The notes under the pieces: model-generated
Database searches by the model: none
What the model was told of the DNA's origin: nothing
The model's input: the letters and a program-made list of their open reading frames with translations, nothing else
Source of the DNA: Allomuricauda sp. CAU 1633
GTDB taxonomy: Bacteria; Bacteroidota; Bacteroidia; Flavobacteriales; Flavobacteriaceae
DNA: 64,000 nt
NCBI RefSeq assembly: GCF_017313225.1
Contig: NZ_JAFLNE010000006.1
Coordinates: 62,001-126,000 of the forward strand
Reading direction: 5' to 3'
In this document: in pieces, positions 57,136-64,000 of the stretch
How the letters are laid out: each line of letters begins with the position of its first letter
Position numbering within the stretch: position 1 is the stretch's first letter
Program-made: the position numbers and the translations under genes

Positions 57136-58242
57136 TTAAGCGGTTGCATTTTTATTGAACGATACCATATTCTGAATCACCAACATGATCCTGTCCAACA
57201 AGAACCCTATGATTCCAATAATGAACATGGCCACGATGATTTTTGAGTTTGAATCATTGGCCCCATTCTGGAATTCTTCCCAGACAAAGGAGCCCAGGCC
57301 GGGACTTTGCGCCAAAAGTTCAATGGCGATAAGTACCATCCACGCTACGGAAAGTGTTATCCGAAGCCCTGTAAAAATCAGGGGCAGGGATGATGGTAAA
57401 ATCACTTTAAAGACTTTTTGAAAGGGCCCAAGCTTCAATACCTTGGCAACATTGATATAGTCCTTGTCCACCGAAGACACGCCCATGGCCGTGTTCACCA
57501 AGGTGGCCCACATGGAGCAAAGCCCAACGCTAATGAACGATATGATAAAGGCACTATCTTGGTTGGAGTCTTTGGTCATAGTCTTTACGATCATAAAGAC
57601 CAGCAACAACCAAACTACCGGCGATACGGGTTTAAAAACCTGAATCAACCAATTGAATGAATTACGCAATGTTTCGCTCAGACCAATGATGATTCCAATG
57701 GGAACCGCTATGATCAGGGCCAATAGAAATCCAGCAAATACAGTTTCCAAACTGGTAAAGATTTGGTCCACGAATGATGGTCTTCCCGTATAGGTAATCG
57801 GGTCTTTGCCCTCGGCTTTACGTTTTTCATTTATGGCTACCGTTTTCTCCTTGAACTCCAATTTATCCGCACTGATTTTCTTATGGTCCGCAATCAATGT
57901 GTTGAAAGAATCCCATACCTGATCTGGAGATGGCAATGTGTTGGGCTGACAACTGATATCGCCAGATAGAATACAGGCCTCCATAGCATCTGCTGCTTCT
58001 TGCCCTTGATCGGTCAATGCCTTTTGAATTTTATAATCGGCCTCAATATTGTACAACGCCTTGGCCCCCATGTGCCACAATCCAATAAAAAGTAGAATAG
58101 AAATTATAGGGATAATGAACTTTTTAAATACTGTCTTGAATTCCAGTTTTGGGGTCTTGACCTTCAATTTGGATAGGAGTGATTTTACCACTCCCGCCCA
58201 TTTGATGTCATTCACTTTTGTTGCAGTTATGCTTTGCTTCAT
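57136..58242 (-). CDS. nrtB: NrtB-type nitrate ABC transporter permease
   Basis: This 368-residue permease has about six helices. An N-terminal helix (FIIPIISILLFIGLWHMG) is followed by a roughly 90-residue insert before the core (SLETVFAGFLLALIIAVPIGIIIGLS). The EAA-like coupling loop is in LPLIFTGLRITLSVAWMVLIAIELLAQSPGLG, which meets the ATPases. The insert, rich in Lys/Asp and containing two Cys, is longer than in typical NrtB and is probably periplasmic. It lies 12 bp after nrtA in the nrtABCD-porin operon. Confidence 0.9.
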   Translation of the reverse strand: MKQSITATKVNDIKWAGVVKSLLSKLKVKTPKLEFKTVFKKFIIPIISILLFIGLWHMGAKALYNIEADYKIQKALTDQGQEAADAMEACILSGDISCQPNTLPSPDQVWDSFNTLIADHKKISADKLEFKEKTVAINEKRKAEGKDPITYTGRPSFVDQIFTSLETVFAGFLLALIIAVPIGIIIGLSETLRNSFNWLIQVFKPVSPVVWLLLVFMIVKTMTKDSNQDSAFIISFISVGLCSMWATLVNTAMGVSSVDKDYINVAKVLKLGPFQKVFKVILPSSLPLIFTGLRITLSVAWMVLIAIELLAQSPGLGSFVWEEFQNGANDSNSKIIVAMFIIGIIGFLLDRIMLVIQNMVSFNKNATA

Positions 58243-58254
58243 GATGTTAACTGT

Positions 58255-59640
58255 TTAAAGTGAGGAATCGTCCTTGTTCCCAATTTCAAAACTGTTGATG
58301 TAGCCTATGGGATCTTTGGCATCGTATGCGTTTCCATCGATAAAATCCGTGGTTGCAGGTTTGTAACCATCAGTTACCGGAATATCCGCAGCGGGAATAT
58401 GCCCTTCGGCCACCAAAAGCTTGGCCGCTTTATTCCAGATGTCAGGACGGTAGATGTCCTTTATGGTCTCTTCGTACCATGCTGCTGGTTTTGGTTCTGG
58501 AATCTGACCCCATCTTCTCATCTGGGTTAAGAACCAAATTCCATCAGAATAAAAGGGATAGGTGGCGTTGTATTTATAGAACACATTGAAATCTGGCATA
58601 GACCTTTTGTCGCCTTTTTCAAACTCAAAGGTTCCAGTCATGGAGTTGGCCAAAACAACTTCATCAGCTCCTACGTATTGAGGCATGGACAATATTTTAA
58701 CGGCTTCTGCCCTATTGCCGGGTTCGTCCAACCATTTTCCAGCACGAATCAACGCTTTGGTCACGGCAACAGCGGTGTTTGGGTTTTCTTCTACAAACTT
58801 TTTGGTCATTACAAAGACCTTTTCAGGATTGTTTTTCCAGATGTCATAATTGGTGGTTACGGGAACTCCAATTCCCTTGAACACAGCTTGCTGGTTCCAA
58901 GGTTCTCCTACACAATAGCCATATATGGTTCCCGCCTCCAAAGTGGCTGGCATTTGTGGTGGTGGTGTGACCGATAGCAAAACTTCGGCATCAATTTGAC
59001 CTTGTACATTATCAGCAGTGTACATTCCAGGATGGATTCCGGCTGCGGCCAACCAATATCTAATTTCATAGTTGTGGGTGGATACCGGGAACACCATGCC
59101 CATTTTAAAAGGTTTTCCGCTATTTTTATAGGAGGAAATCACTGGTTTTAGGGCATCCGCCTTTATAGGATGAACGGGTTTACCTTCCCCATCTTTGGGT
59201 ACATTGGGTTTCATTTTGGACCATACATCGTTGGACACCGTGATTCCATTCCCATTTAGGTCCATTGAAAATGGAGTGACCAATTGGGCTTGTCGCCCAA
59301 ATCCGGCTCCAGCAGCAATAGGTTGCCCGGCCAGCATGTGCGAACCATCCAATTGCCCATCTATAACACGGTCCAGCACATTTTTCCAGTTGGATTGTGC
59401 TTCTACGGAAACAAAAAGGCCTTCATCTTCAAAAAAGCCTTTTTCCTTTGCAATGGCCAAGGGAGCCATATCGGTGAGTTTAATAAATCCGAAAGTCAAC
59501 TGGGGCTTTTCAATTTCCAGTGAAGTTTCAGGTATACTGGCCTGGGCCGTTTCTGCTGTTTTTTTCTCGGTTTTCCCTCCACATGCCACTAGGAATGCAG
59601 ACAGTAACCATGCGATTGATTTTAAAGTGATGTTTTTCAT
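58255..59640 (-). CDS. nrtA: NrtA/CmpA-type nitrate-binding lipoprotein
   Basis: The 461-residue lipoprotein begins [20 protein letters not shown] (Cys20) and a linker, then a CmpA/NrtA solute-binding domain: [70 protein letters not shown] and [11 protein letters not shown]. These stretches form the oxyanion pocket in nitrate and bicarbonate binders. The nitrate context decides for nitrate or nitrite. It is the first gene of the nrt operon; the -7 box and a NarL-like repeat lie directly upstream. Confidence 0.92.
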   Translation of the reverse strand: MKNITLKSIAWLLSAFLVACGGKTEKKTAETAQASIPETSLEIEKPQLTFGFIKLTDMAPLAIAKEKGFFEDEGLFVSVEAQSNWKNVLDRVIDGQLDGSHMLAGQPIAAGAGFGRQAQLVTPFSMDLNGNGITVSNDVWSKMKPNVPKDGEGKPVHPIKADALKPVISSYKNSGKPFKMGMVFPVSTHNYEIRYWLAAAGIHPGMYTADNVQGQIDAEVLLSVTPPPQMPATLEAGTIYGYCVGEPWNQQAVFKGIGVPVTTNYDIWKNNPEKVFVMTKKFVEENPNTAVAVTKALIRAGKWLDEPGNRAEAVKILSMPQYVGADEVVLANSMTGTFEFEKGDKRSMPDFNVFYKYNATYPFYSDGIWFLTQMRRWGQIPEPKPAAWYEETIKDIYRPDIWNKAAKLLVAEGHIPAADIPVTDGYKPATTDFIDGNAYDAKDPIGYINSFEIGNKDDSSL

Positions 59641-59654
59641 AATGTCAAGTTTTC

Positions 59655-59670
59655 TACGTATTAGTACTTA
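59655..59670 (-). promoter_or_regulatory. NarL-like 7-2-7 repeat upstream of nrtA
   Basis: TACGTAT-TA-GTACTTA, the same half-site type as at nasA and narK, but placed only 14 bp from the nrtA start codon and downstream of the proposed -7 box, so it would overlap the transcription start. This position suggests repression or a different role from the other sites. Confidence 0.5.
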
Positions 59671-59677
59671 CTTATGA

Positions 59678-59685
59678 CAAATGTA
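59678..59685 (-). promoter_or_regulatory. Candidate -7 box of the nrtABCD-porin operon
   Basis: On the minus strand TACATTTG matches TAnnTTTG fully, 37 bp before the nrtA ATG. An ATACTTA heptamer (59685-59691) abuts it upstream. Confidence 0.45.
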
Positions 59686-59849
59686 TACTTAGCTATCCAA
59701 CTATTTTATGGTAAAGCCCATAGCCATACATCTTTTTAATACATGAGTAGTTATGCTCTTAGACATAAAGAAACCTGTCAAAAAACATATTTTGACTTTA
59801 ACTAACTGATATACTTTTAGATATGAATCTCGAAAAACTACTGAACAAA

Positions 59850-59864
59850 AAGTACGTAGTACTT
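59850..59864. repeat. Inverted repeat AAGTAC-GTA-GTACTT in the nrtA upstream region
   Basis: A perfect 6-3-6 inverted repeat containing the GTACTTA half-site also used at 59664-59670. It lies about 170 bp upstream of the nrtA -7 box and may be an auxiliary site for the same regulator. Confidence 0.35.
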
Positions 59865-59874
59865 ATAAAGTAAA

Positions 59875-59997
59875 TTGGACATAGAAACATCCCAGCTTTT
59901 CAACTCAGATAGCTTTACTACGTCCAAACTGGAAGTACTATTGCTGGATAAAAAGTTGGAGTTAATAGGTTATGATGTGTGCTATCCAGCCAAGTAG
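59875..59997 (+). other. Short open frame of about 40 codons, possible gene remnant
   Basis: Starting from a TTG, the plus strand encodes about 40 residues ending LELIGYDVCYPAK before a TAG that overlaps the 3' end of the convergent FNR-like gene. Just upstream in another frame an ATG at 59823 opens a 16-codon frame (MNLEKLLNKKYVVLIK). The composition is protein-like in both, so this could be a frameshifted small gene or a decayed one. I do not recognise it. The rest of the 341-bp gap (59641-59981) holds the regulatory sites listed separately. Confidence 0.25.
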
Positions 59998-60746
59998 AAG
60001 TTGTGCTCCAGGATTTCCCTTTTCAAATAATCGACATCAACAATGCCAATTCGCTTGCCTTTTGCTTTGATGAGGTTTTCCCTTTTGAGTGTGGAAAACG
60101 TTCTAATGACCTGCTCTTCGGTCGTTCCTGCATAATCGGCATAATCCCTTCTACTCAGGGGCAGGTCAAGAAAGCCATTGGATTGGCCAAATTTTCGGTT
60201 GATGTACAATAGGGTGTCAATAATTCGCTCCCTTACAGTCATTTGGGAAAGGGATTTTACTTTGGCCTCACTCTTGTTCAGTTCATTGGCATAGAAGAGC
60301 ATTAAATCGTAAGCGAATGAGGCATCACTCTTCAACACTTCTTGGAGCAGGTCCTTGGAGAAATAGCAAAGGGTTGTATCTTCCAAGGCAATTGCACCAA
60401 TGGGGTAAAATTCTTCGGTACCAAAACCACGGTGGCCAATGATTTCCCCCGCTTTGGCAAAACGAACAATTTGCTCCCTTCCGTTTATACCGGTTCTAAA
60501 AACCTTCACCTTACCCTTTAGGATAAAGAACAATCCGTTAACCGGGGCTCCTTCAATAATAAACTGTTGTCCTTTTTTACATCGGATATCGTTTTTACGT
60601 TCCGTGAACTTGGCAACAACGGGAGAACCGATATTTTTTTTCAACAAACAATTTTGATTGGTACAGCGAACGCACGAGGTGCCTGACAGGGTGAAACTTC
60701 CATGCCTTTCCTTACTTCGGTGCTCGTATGTGCTGTACAATTGCAT
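59982..60746 (-). CDS. Crp/Fnr-family regulator with FNR-like cysteine set
   Basis: A 254-residue regulator with an N-terminal cysteine cluster C25-x2-C28-x4-C33, a cyclic-nucleotide-type beta-barrel, and C127 in ALEDTTLCYFS, which aligns with E. coli FNR ALETSMVCEIP. FNR uses C20, C23, C29 and C122 to bind an oxygen-labile [4Fe-4S] cluster, so the spacing here is nearly identical. The C-terminal winged helix contains GTTEEQVIRTFSTLKRENLI; compared with FNR the specificity Glu and Arg are kept and Ser is Ile. It follows narK by 14 bp and is probably co-transcribed. It likely links nitrate use to oxygen or redox state. Confidence 0.88.
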   Translation of the reverse strand: MQLYSTYEHRSKERHGSFTLSGTSCVRCTNQNCLLKKNIGSPVVAKFTERKNDIRCKKGQQFIIEGAPVNGLFFILKGKVKVFRTGINGREQIVRFAKAGEIIGHRGFGTEEFYPIGAIALEDTTLCYFSKDLLQEVLKSDASFAYDLMLFYANELNKSEAKVKSLSQMTVRERIIDTLLYINRKFGQSNGFLDLPLSRRDYADYAGTTEEQVIRTFSTLKRENLIKAKGKRIGIVDVDYLKREILEHNFYLAG

Positions 60747-60760
60747 TTGAAGCGATTTAT

Positions 60761-62179
60761 TTATTTTGACTCCACATAAACAGGCTTTGGCTGACCTGCT
60801 TTTTGAATTTTCCCCTCTTTTTCATCAGCCGTTGAAAATTTAATGGCCAAAGACAAAAACGCCGTTGCCACCACAAATATCCCTATCATGAAGTATCCAC
60901 CGGAAACTGCCGAAGACGCTGCGGTGGCTTGGGCTGCTTTTATGGCTTCTTCCCCCAACGAAGCATTGGCTTTTATTGCAGCAGTTTCAGCCATTGCTGA
61001 TTTTGACTTTAACAATAGGGCTGCCAAGAAGGCGCCTACATTACCTCCGGCTCCTACAATTCCTGATATGGATCCGATTGCCTTTTTATTGATAAACGGA
61101 ACTACGGAAAAAGTGGCGCCTTCAGCCATTTGAACGGTTAAACTAAAGGCCACCAAAAATAGTATTCCAATTGTAATACTGGTTGTTGTGGAAAAAATGG
61201 AGAGCATAATACCTTCCAACCCTAAAATCAGGGCCAAAAAAAGTACACGTCCCCTAAGTCCTTTTAGTTTTCCAAACCGATCGCCAAAAAAACCGCCCAA
61301 GGTTCTGGCAAAAATGTTCATCAAGGCAAATGACAGAACCAAGTTTCCAGCGGTTGTTCTATTTAAATGAAAGGTATTTTGGAGATAATCATCCATAGTC
61401 CCATAAACGGTAAGTTCCATCCCAAATGAAGCAGCGTAGACTATGAACAATATCCACACCCTGTAATCGGAAAGGGTTTTTAAAAATGGAATCTCATCTT
61501 TCTTTTTTGCCGGCAATTCCCCCTTTTCTTTTAGCTCGGAAAAATTTCCCTCAGGTGTATCTTGGGTGAAGAAGTAGTAAACCAACCCCATTCCAAAACA
61601 GATCATACCTGCAATAATCATGGAATAACGCCACGCTATTTCATCCGCCACTCCAAAGCTTACCACAGCTGCAGCAATCAAAGGCATTCCCAAACGATTG
61701 GCTCCACCACCAAGGTTTCCCCAACCTGCCGAAGTAGCATTGGCCGTACCAACTATATTTGGAGCAAACATAATTGAGGTATGAAATTGGGTAATCACAA
61801 AAGAAGCCCCAATAAATCCTATAAATAGACGGCATACCAAAAATTGCAGAGGAGTTTGCACAAAACCAATAAGAATAACCGGTAGCGCTCCAATGGTCAA
61901 TAAAAAGGTATAACACAATCTTGGACCGTATTTATCGCATAGCTTACCGATAAGAAGCCTGGCGAAAACAGTGCCCGTCACCGCTAAAATGACCGAATTC
62001 CACTTTTGGTTCGGTGTCAACCCTAAATCCCTTACCACATCCGGCATAAACGGAACAATCCCGAACCAAGCAAAAAAGCAGGTAAAAAATGCTATTGAGG
62101 TAATCCAAAAGGTTCTGGTTGGAATACTTTTAAAGTTTAAAAGGTTTAAAGCAGTGGCTTTATGTGATGTAACTGACAT
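60761..62179 (-). CDS. narK: NarK/NasA-type nitrate/nitrite MFS transporter
   Basis: This 472-residue protein has 12 predicted helices and both nitrate-signature motifs: SAGWGNLGGGANRLG in helix 5 and GIVGAGGNVGAF in helix 11. The start is SVTSHKATALNLLNFKSIPTRTFW, cytoplasmic. It offers a second nitrate (or nitrate/nitrite) uptake route beside the NrtABCD importer. A 120-residue-scale loop with GELPAKKKDEIPF lies between the two halves. Its promoter region carries two overlapping NarL-like repeats, and the FNR-like gene follows in the same operon. Confidence 0.93.
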   Translation of the reverse strand: MSVTSHKATALNLLNFKSIPTRTFWITSIAFFTCFFAWFGIVPFMPDVVRDLGLTPNQKWNSVILAVTGTVFARLLIGKLCDKYGPRLCYTFLLTIGALPVILIGFVQTPLQFLVCRLFIGFIGASFVITQFHTSIMFAPNIVGTANATSAGWGNLGGGANRLGMPLIAAAVVSFGVADEIAWRYSMIIAGMICFGMGLVYYFFTQDTPEGNFSELKEKGELPAKKKDEIPFLKTLSDYRVWILFIVYAASFGMELTVYGTMDDYLQNTFHLNRTTAGNLVLSFALMNIFARTLGGFFGDRFGKLKGLRGRVLFLALILGLEGIMLSIFSTTTSITIGILFLVAFSLTVQMAEGATFSVVPFINKKAIGSISGIVGAGGNVGAFLAALLLKSKSAMAETAAIKANASLGEEAIKAAQATAASSAVSGGYFMIGIFVVATAFLSLAIKFSTADEKEGKIQKAGQPKPVYVESK

Positions 62180-62200
62180 GATACTTAGCTTTGATGTAGG

Positions 62201-62232
62201 TAAAAGTAAGTATTAATACGTATTTATACGTA
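62201..62232 (-). promoter_or_regulatory. narK promoter-operator: two overlapping 7-2-7 repeats and a -7-like box
   Basis: 62217-62232 reads TACGTATTTATACGTA and 62207-62222 reads TAAGTATTAATACGTA; the two repeats share the central ATACGT and are offset by 10 bp, one helical turn. On the minus strand the proximal repeat ends in TA, which begins TACTTTTA (62208-62201), a near-consensus -7 box 21 bp before the narK ATG. Confidence 0.65.
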
Positions 62233-62365
62233 ACTTCTAAGCTGGAATTTAAAATTGAAGCTGATTTTTATGAAGTTTTTAATCAACGAGGAGAAAATAA
62301 TGGAAATGGAAAAAAAATCCAGCTTTTATTCAGAATTGAAAAATTTAAACAGGTGGACTGGCTAT

Positions 62366-63130
62366 CTAATAGGAAGAATGCAAGACCCTCATAACTTCAT
62401 CTTCAAAGAAGGAAGGGTGATCTGCTACCACATCCCCTACCACAATAATTCCCGGTTGACTTACATCTATTGATTTAAAAATTGCTTCTGCATTATTTAA
62501 TGTACCGGTACTACATGTTTCTGTGGCCAAAGTTCCATTTTGAATTATGGCTATAGGAGTCATCCCGTTTCTGTATTCCTTTATTTTATGGACTATTTCA
62601 ACGAATTTCCGAACTCCCATCAGTATAATCAGTGTTGCCGAAGATTGTGAAGCTAAGCTTAAGTCTTCTGAAAATTCACCATCTTTTTTGGTTGCCGTCA
62701 CCACCCAAAAACTACTGCTCACTCCTCTTTTGGTGACGGGAATACCCTGACTTGCAGGTACGGAAATAGCACTGCTCACCCCTGGAATAACATCAATGGA
62801 TATTCCAAAGGATTCAATATAATCGATTTCTTCGGAGGCCCTTCCGAATACAAATGGGTCTCCCCCTTTTAATCGTACAGCATGACCATATTGAAATGCA
62901 TTTTCCACAATCAACCGATTAATTTCATCTTGGGTATGGCTGTGCTTTGTACATCGCTTTCCTACGTATATTTTAGGTACACTGGAATCTACCTCTGTAA
63001 GAAGGTCCTTATTCGTTAAGGCATCGTACAAAACAACATCCGCTGATTGCAATGCCTTTAAACCCCTTACTGTTATGAGGTCCGCGCTACCTGGACCCGC
63101 TCCCACCAAACTTACTTTAGCCTCCCTCAT
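62366..63130 (-). CDS. cobA: Uroporphyrinogen-III C-methyltransferase (siroheme synthesis)
   Basis: The 254-residue enzyme shows the SUMT signatures VSLVGAGPGSADLITVRGLKALQSADVVLYDAL near the N-terminus and RLKGGDPFVFGRASEEI in the middle, plus PGVSSAISVPASQGIPVTKRG. It methylates uroporphyrinogen III to precorrin-2, the first step to siroheme. Siroheme is the cofactor of NirB, whose gene diverges from this one across a 125-bp gap, so the enzyme serves nitrite reduction here. It lacks the CysG dehydrogenase/ferrochelatase half; those steps must be encoded elsewhere. It may read through into narK, 186 bp downstream. Confidence 0.94.
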   Translation of the reverse strand: MREAKVSLVGAGPGSADLITVRGLKALQSADVVLYDALTNKDLLTEVDSSVPKIYVGKRCTKHSHTQDEINRLIVENAFQYGHAVRLKGGDPFVFGRASEEIDYIESFGISIDVIPGVSSAISVPASQGIPVTKRGVSSSFWVVTATKKDGEFSEDLSLASQSSATLIILMGVRKFVEIVHKIKEYRNGMTPIAIIQNGTLATETCSTGTLNNAEAIFKSIDVSQPGIIVVGDVVADHPSFFEDEVMRVLHSSY

Positions 63131-63176
63131 ATCGTGTTTCTTTGTTTTTGGATAAAAATTTTTATGAATCTGACAA

Positions 63177-63198
63177 CAAGAATACGTAATTATTTTTA
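63177..63198 (-). promoter_or_regulatory. cobA promoter-operator: weaker 7-2-7 repeat overlapping a -7-like box
   Basis: Minus strand TAAAAAT-AA-TTACGTA (63198-63183) is a degenerate version of the repeat; its last two bases start TATTCTTG (63184-63177), one mismatch from TAnnTTTG. The box lies 46 bp before the cobA ATG. Confidence 0.45.
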
Positions 63199-63215
63199 AA
63201 TAATCAGTATTTAAT

Positions 63216-63237
63216 TACGTAATTATACTTAGTTTTG
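63216..63237 (+). promoter_or_regulatory. nirB promoter-operator: 7-2-7 repeat overlapping a -7 box
   Basis: TACGTAA-TT-ATACTTA (63216-63231) overlaps by two bases TAGTTTTG (63230-63237), a full TAnnTTTG match, which ends 18 bp before the nirB ATG. The centre is 33 bp (three helical turns) from the centre of the divergent cobA repeat. Confidence 0.6.
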
Positions 63238-63255
63238 GAATGTATTTCAAACTTC

Positions 63256-64000
63256 ATGCGTATGAAAACTGTAATTGTAATAGGTAATGGTATGGTAGGA
63301 TACAAGTTCTGTGAGAAATTCAGGGCACATCCCGCAAATGCTTCATATCGACTTCTTGTCTTTGGTGAAGAACCTAGGCCTGCCTATGATCGGGTGCATT
63401 TGAGTGAGTTTTTTGAAAACCAAGATGCCAAAGCTTTGGAATTAGCACCAGCTTCTTGGTATGTGGACAATGACGTTGAACTCATTACAAATCAAAGGGT
63501 TACAGACATCAAAAGTGAGCTGAAAGAAATACACACCATGTCTGGTGACTCCTATTCATATGACCAACTGGTACTCGCCACAGGTTCCGTTCCTTTTGTC
63601 CCCCCCATTAAAGGAGTTGAAAAGGAAGGCGTTTTTGTTTACCGAACCATAGAAGACCTTGAAGGCATGTTAGCGTACGCGGCTCAGATAAAAGCCATTA
63701 AACCAGACGGGAAAGCAGCTATACTGGGAGGCGGACTCCTAGGGCTCGAAGCTGGAAAAGCCGTTTTGGATATGGGACTTGAGCCTCATGTAGTGGAATT
63801 TGCGCCAAAACTTATGCCCAGGCAATTGGATGCGCGTAGTAGTAATGTACTACGTTTAAAATTGGAGTCCATGGGCATGCAGGTTCACTTGGGCAAAGCC
63901 ACCAACCAAATATTGGGTGATAAGGTCATTGAAGGGATGGATTTTGGCGAAGATGACCAATTGGATGTGGATATGCTCATTATTTCAGCGGGAATACGTC
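63256..64000 (+). CDS. nirB: NirB-type NAD(P)H nitrite reductase large subunit (partial, runs off the right edge)
   Basis: I translated this directly from the ATG at 63256 (a second ATG at 63262 is also possible); the frame stays open for 248 codons to the window end. It begins MKTVIVIGNGMVGYKFCEKF, an FAD-binding Rossmann fold, followed by RPAYDRVHLSEFF, LVLATGSVPFVPP and the NAD-binding motif AILGGGLLGLEAGKAV, then MPRQLDARSS. This matches the N-terminal reductase of NirB; the BFD and siroheme domains would lie beyond the window. It reduces nitrite to ammonium and diverges from cobA. Confidence 0.9.
   Translation, partial: MRMKTVIVIGNGMVGYKFCEKFRAHPANASYRLLVFGEEPRPAYDRVHLSEFFENQDAKALELAPASWYVDNDVELITNQRVTDIKSELKEIHTMSGDSYSYDQLVLATGSVPFVPPIKGVEKEGVFVYRTIEDLEGMLAYAAQIKAIKPDGKAAILGGGLLGLEAGKAVLDMGLEPHVVEFAPKLMPRQLDARSSNVLRLKLESMGMQVHLGKATNQILGDKVIEGMDFGEDDQLDVDMLIISAGIR

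Noticed and set aside
62255..62473. 72-codon plus-strand open frame between narK and cobA
   Set aside because: It runs into the conserved end of cobA and crosses the narK promoter region; no recognisable protein features.
58674..62970. TACGTA hexamers inside nrtA and cobA coding sequence
   Set aside because: They lack the inverted partner heptamer at 2-bp spacing and lie within conserved codons.
1..64000. CRISPR arrays, tRNA or rRNA genes, insertion sequences, phage genes
   Set aside because: Looked for by eye on both strands; no regularly spaced repeats, cloverleaf-like conserved blocks, transposase or integrase motifs were found.

Overview
The window looks like a chromosomal segment of a marine-type Flavobacteriaceae (Bacteroidota). 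Support for this: paired SusC/SusD outer-membrane systems, lipoproteins with Bacteroidota-type signal peptides, a hybrid two-component system with an AraC output domain, TAnnTTTG-type -7 promoter boxes, AT-rich intergenic DNA and the family-typical gene content. The genus cannot be fixed from sequence alone; a Muricauda/Flagellimonas-like organism is a guess. No rRNA, tRNA, CRISPR array, transposase or phage gene was seen.

Layout. (1) 1-3.9 kb, minus strand: a beta-CASP metallo-hydrolase cut by the window edge, an ATP-cone/PD-(D/E)xK protein with a damaged-looking 5' end, and an mlaE-mlaF-mlaD lipid-transport operon. (2) 4.0-10.1 kb, plus strand: a small coiled-coil protein, then a tightly overlapping tripartite RND efflux operon (adaptor, pump, TolC-like channel). 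(3) 10.4-26 kb: a small lipoprotein, then glycan-utilisation locus A (GH31 diverging from susC-susD, a terminator-like hairpin, a large FG-GAP/ASPIC lipoprotein, and a convergent 1396-residue hybrid regulator). (4) 26.5-30.5 kb: a YbbA/YbbP-type ABC exporter divergent from a TesA-type esterase, the same arrangement as in Escherichia coli. (5) 30.5-47.8 kb, all minus strand: locus B, reading susC-susD-[hairpin]-FG-GAP-small lipoprotein-FG-GAP-FG-GAP-GH43-GH43. (6) 48.2-64 kb: a nitrate assimilation island with a rubredoxin-tailed sulfite-reductase-fold protein, a nitrate reductase fused to its own FAD/[2Fe-2S] electron-input module, a NarL/FixJ-type response regulator, an outer-membrane porin, an nrtABCD-type ABC importer, an FNR-like regulator, a NarK transporter, cobA for siroheme, and the start of nirB.

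How the genes work together. In the nitrate island nitrate would cross the outer membrane (porin) and inner membrane (NrtABCD or NarK), be reduced to nitrite by the fused NasA-type enzyme and to ammonium by NirB, whose siroheme needs CobA. Four promoters here (nasA, narK, cobA, nirB) share a 16-bp NarL-like 7-2-7 inverted repeat built on TACGTAT half-sites, and in all four the repeat overlaps a -7-like box by exactly two bases. The orphan response regulator in the island is the natural candidate to bind it.

In the glycan loci SusC/SusD pairs import oligosaccharides released by GH31 or GH43 enzymes. The unusual component is the set of four paralogous ~1100-residue lipoproteins, each with about seven calcium-loop repeats, an ASPIC/UnbV domain, then about seven more repeats. 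Both loci have a hairpin at nearly the same place between susD and the first of these genes. A 10-bp direct repeat with 21-bp periodicity sits just upstream of the susC promoter in locus A and is a plausible site for the AraC-type hybrid regulator.
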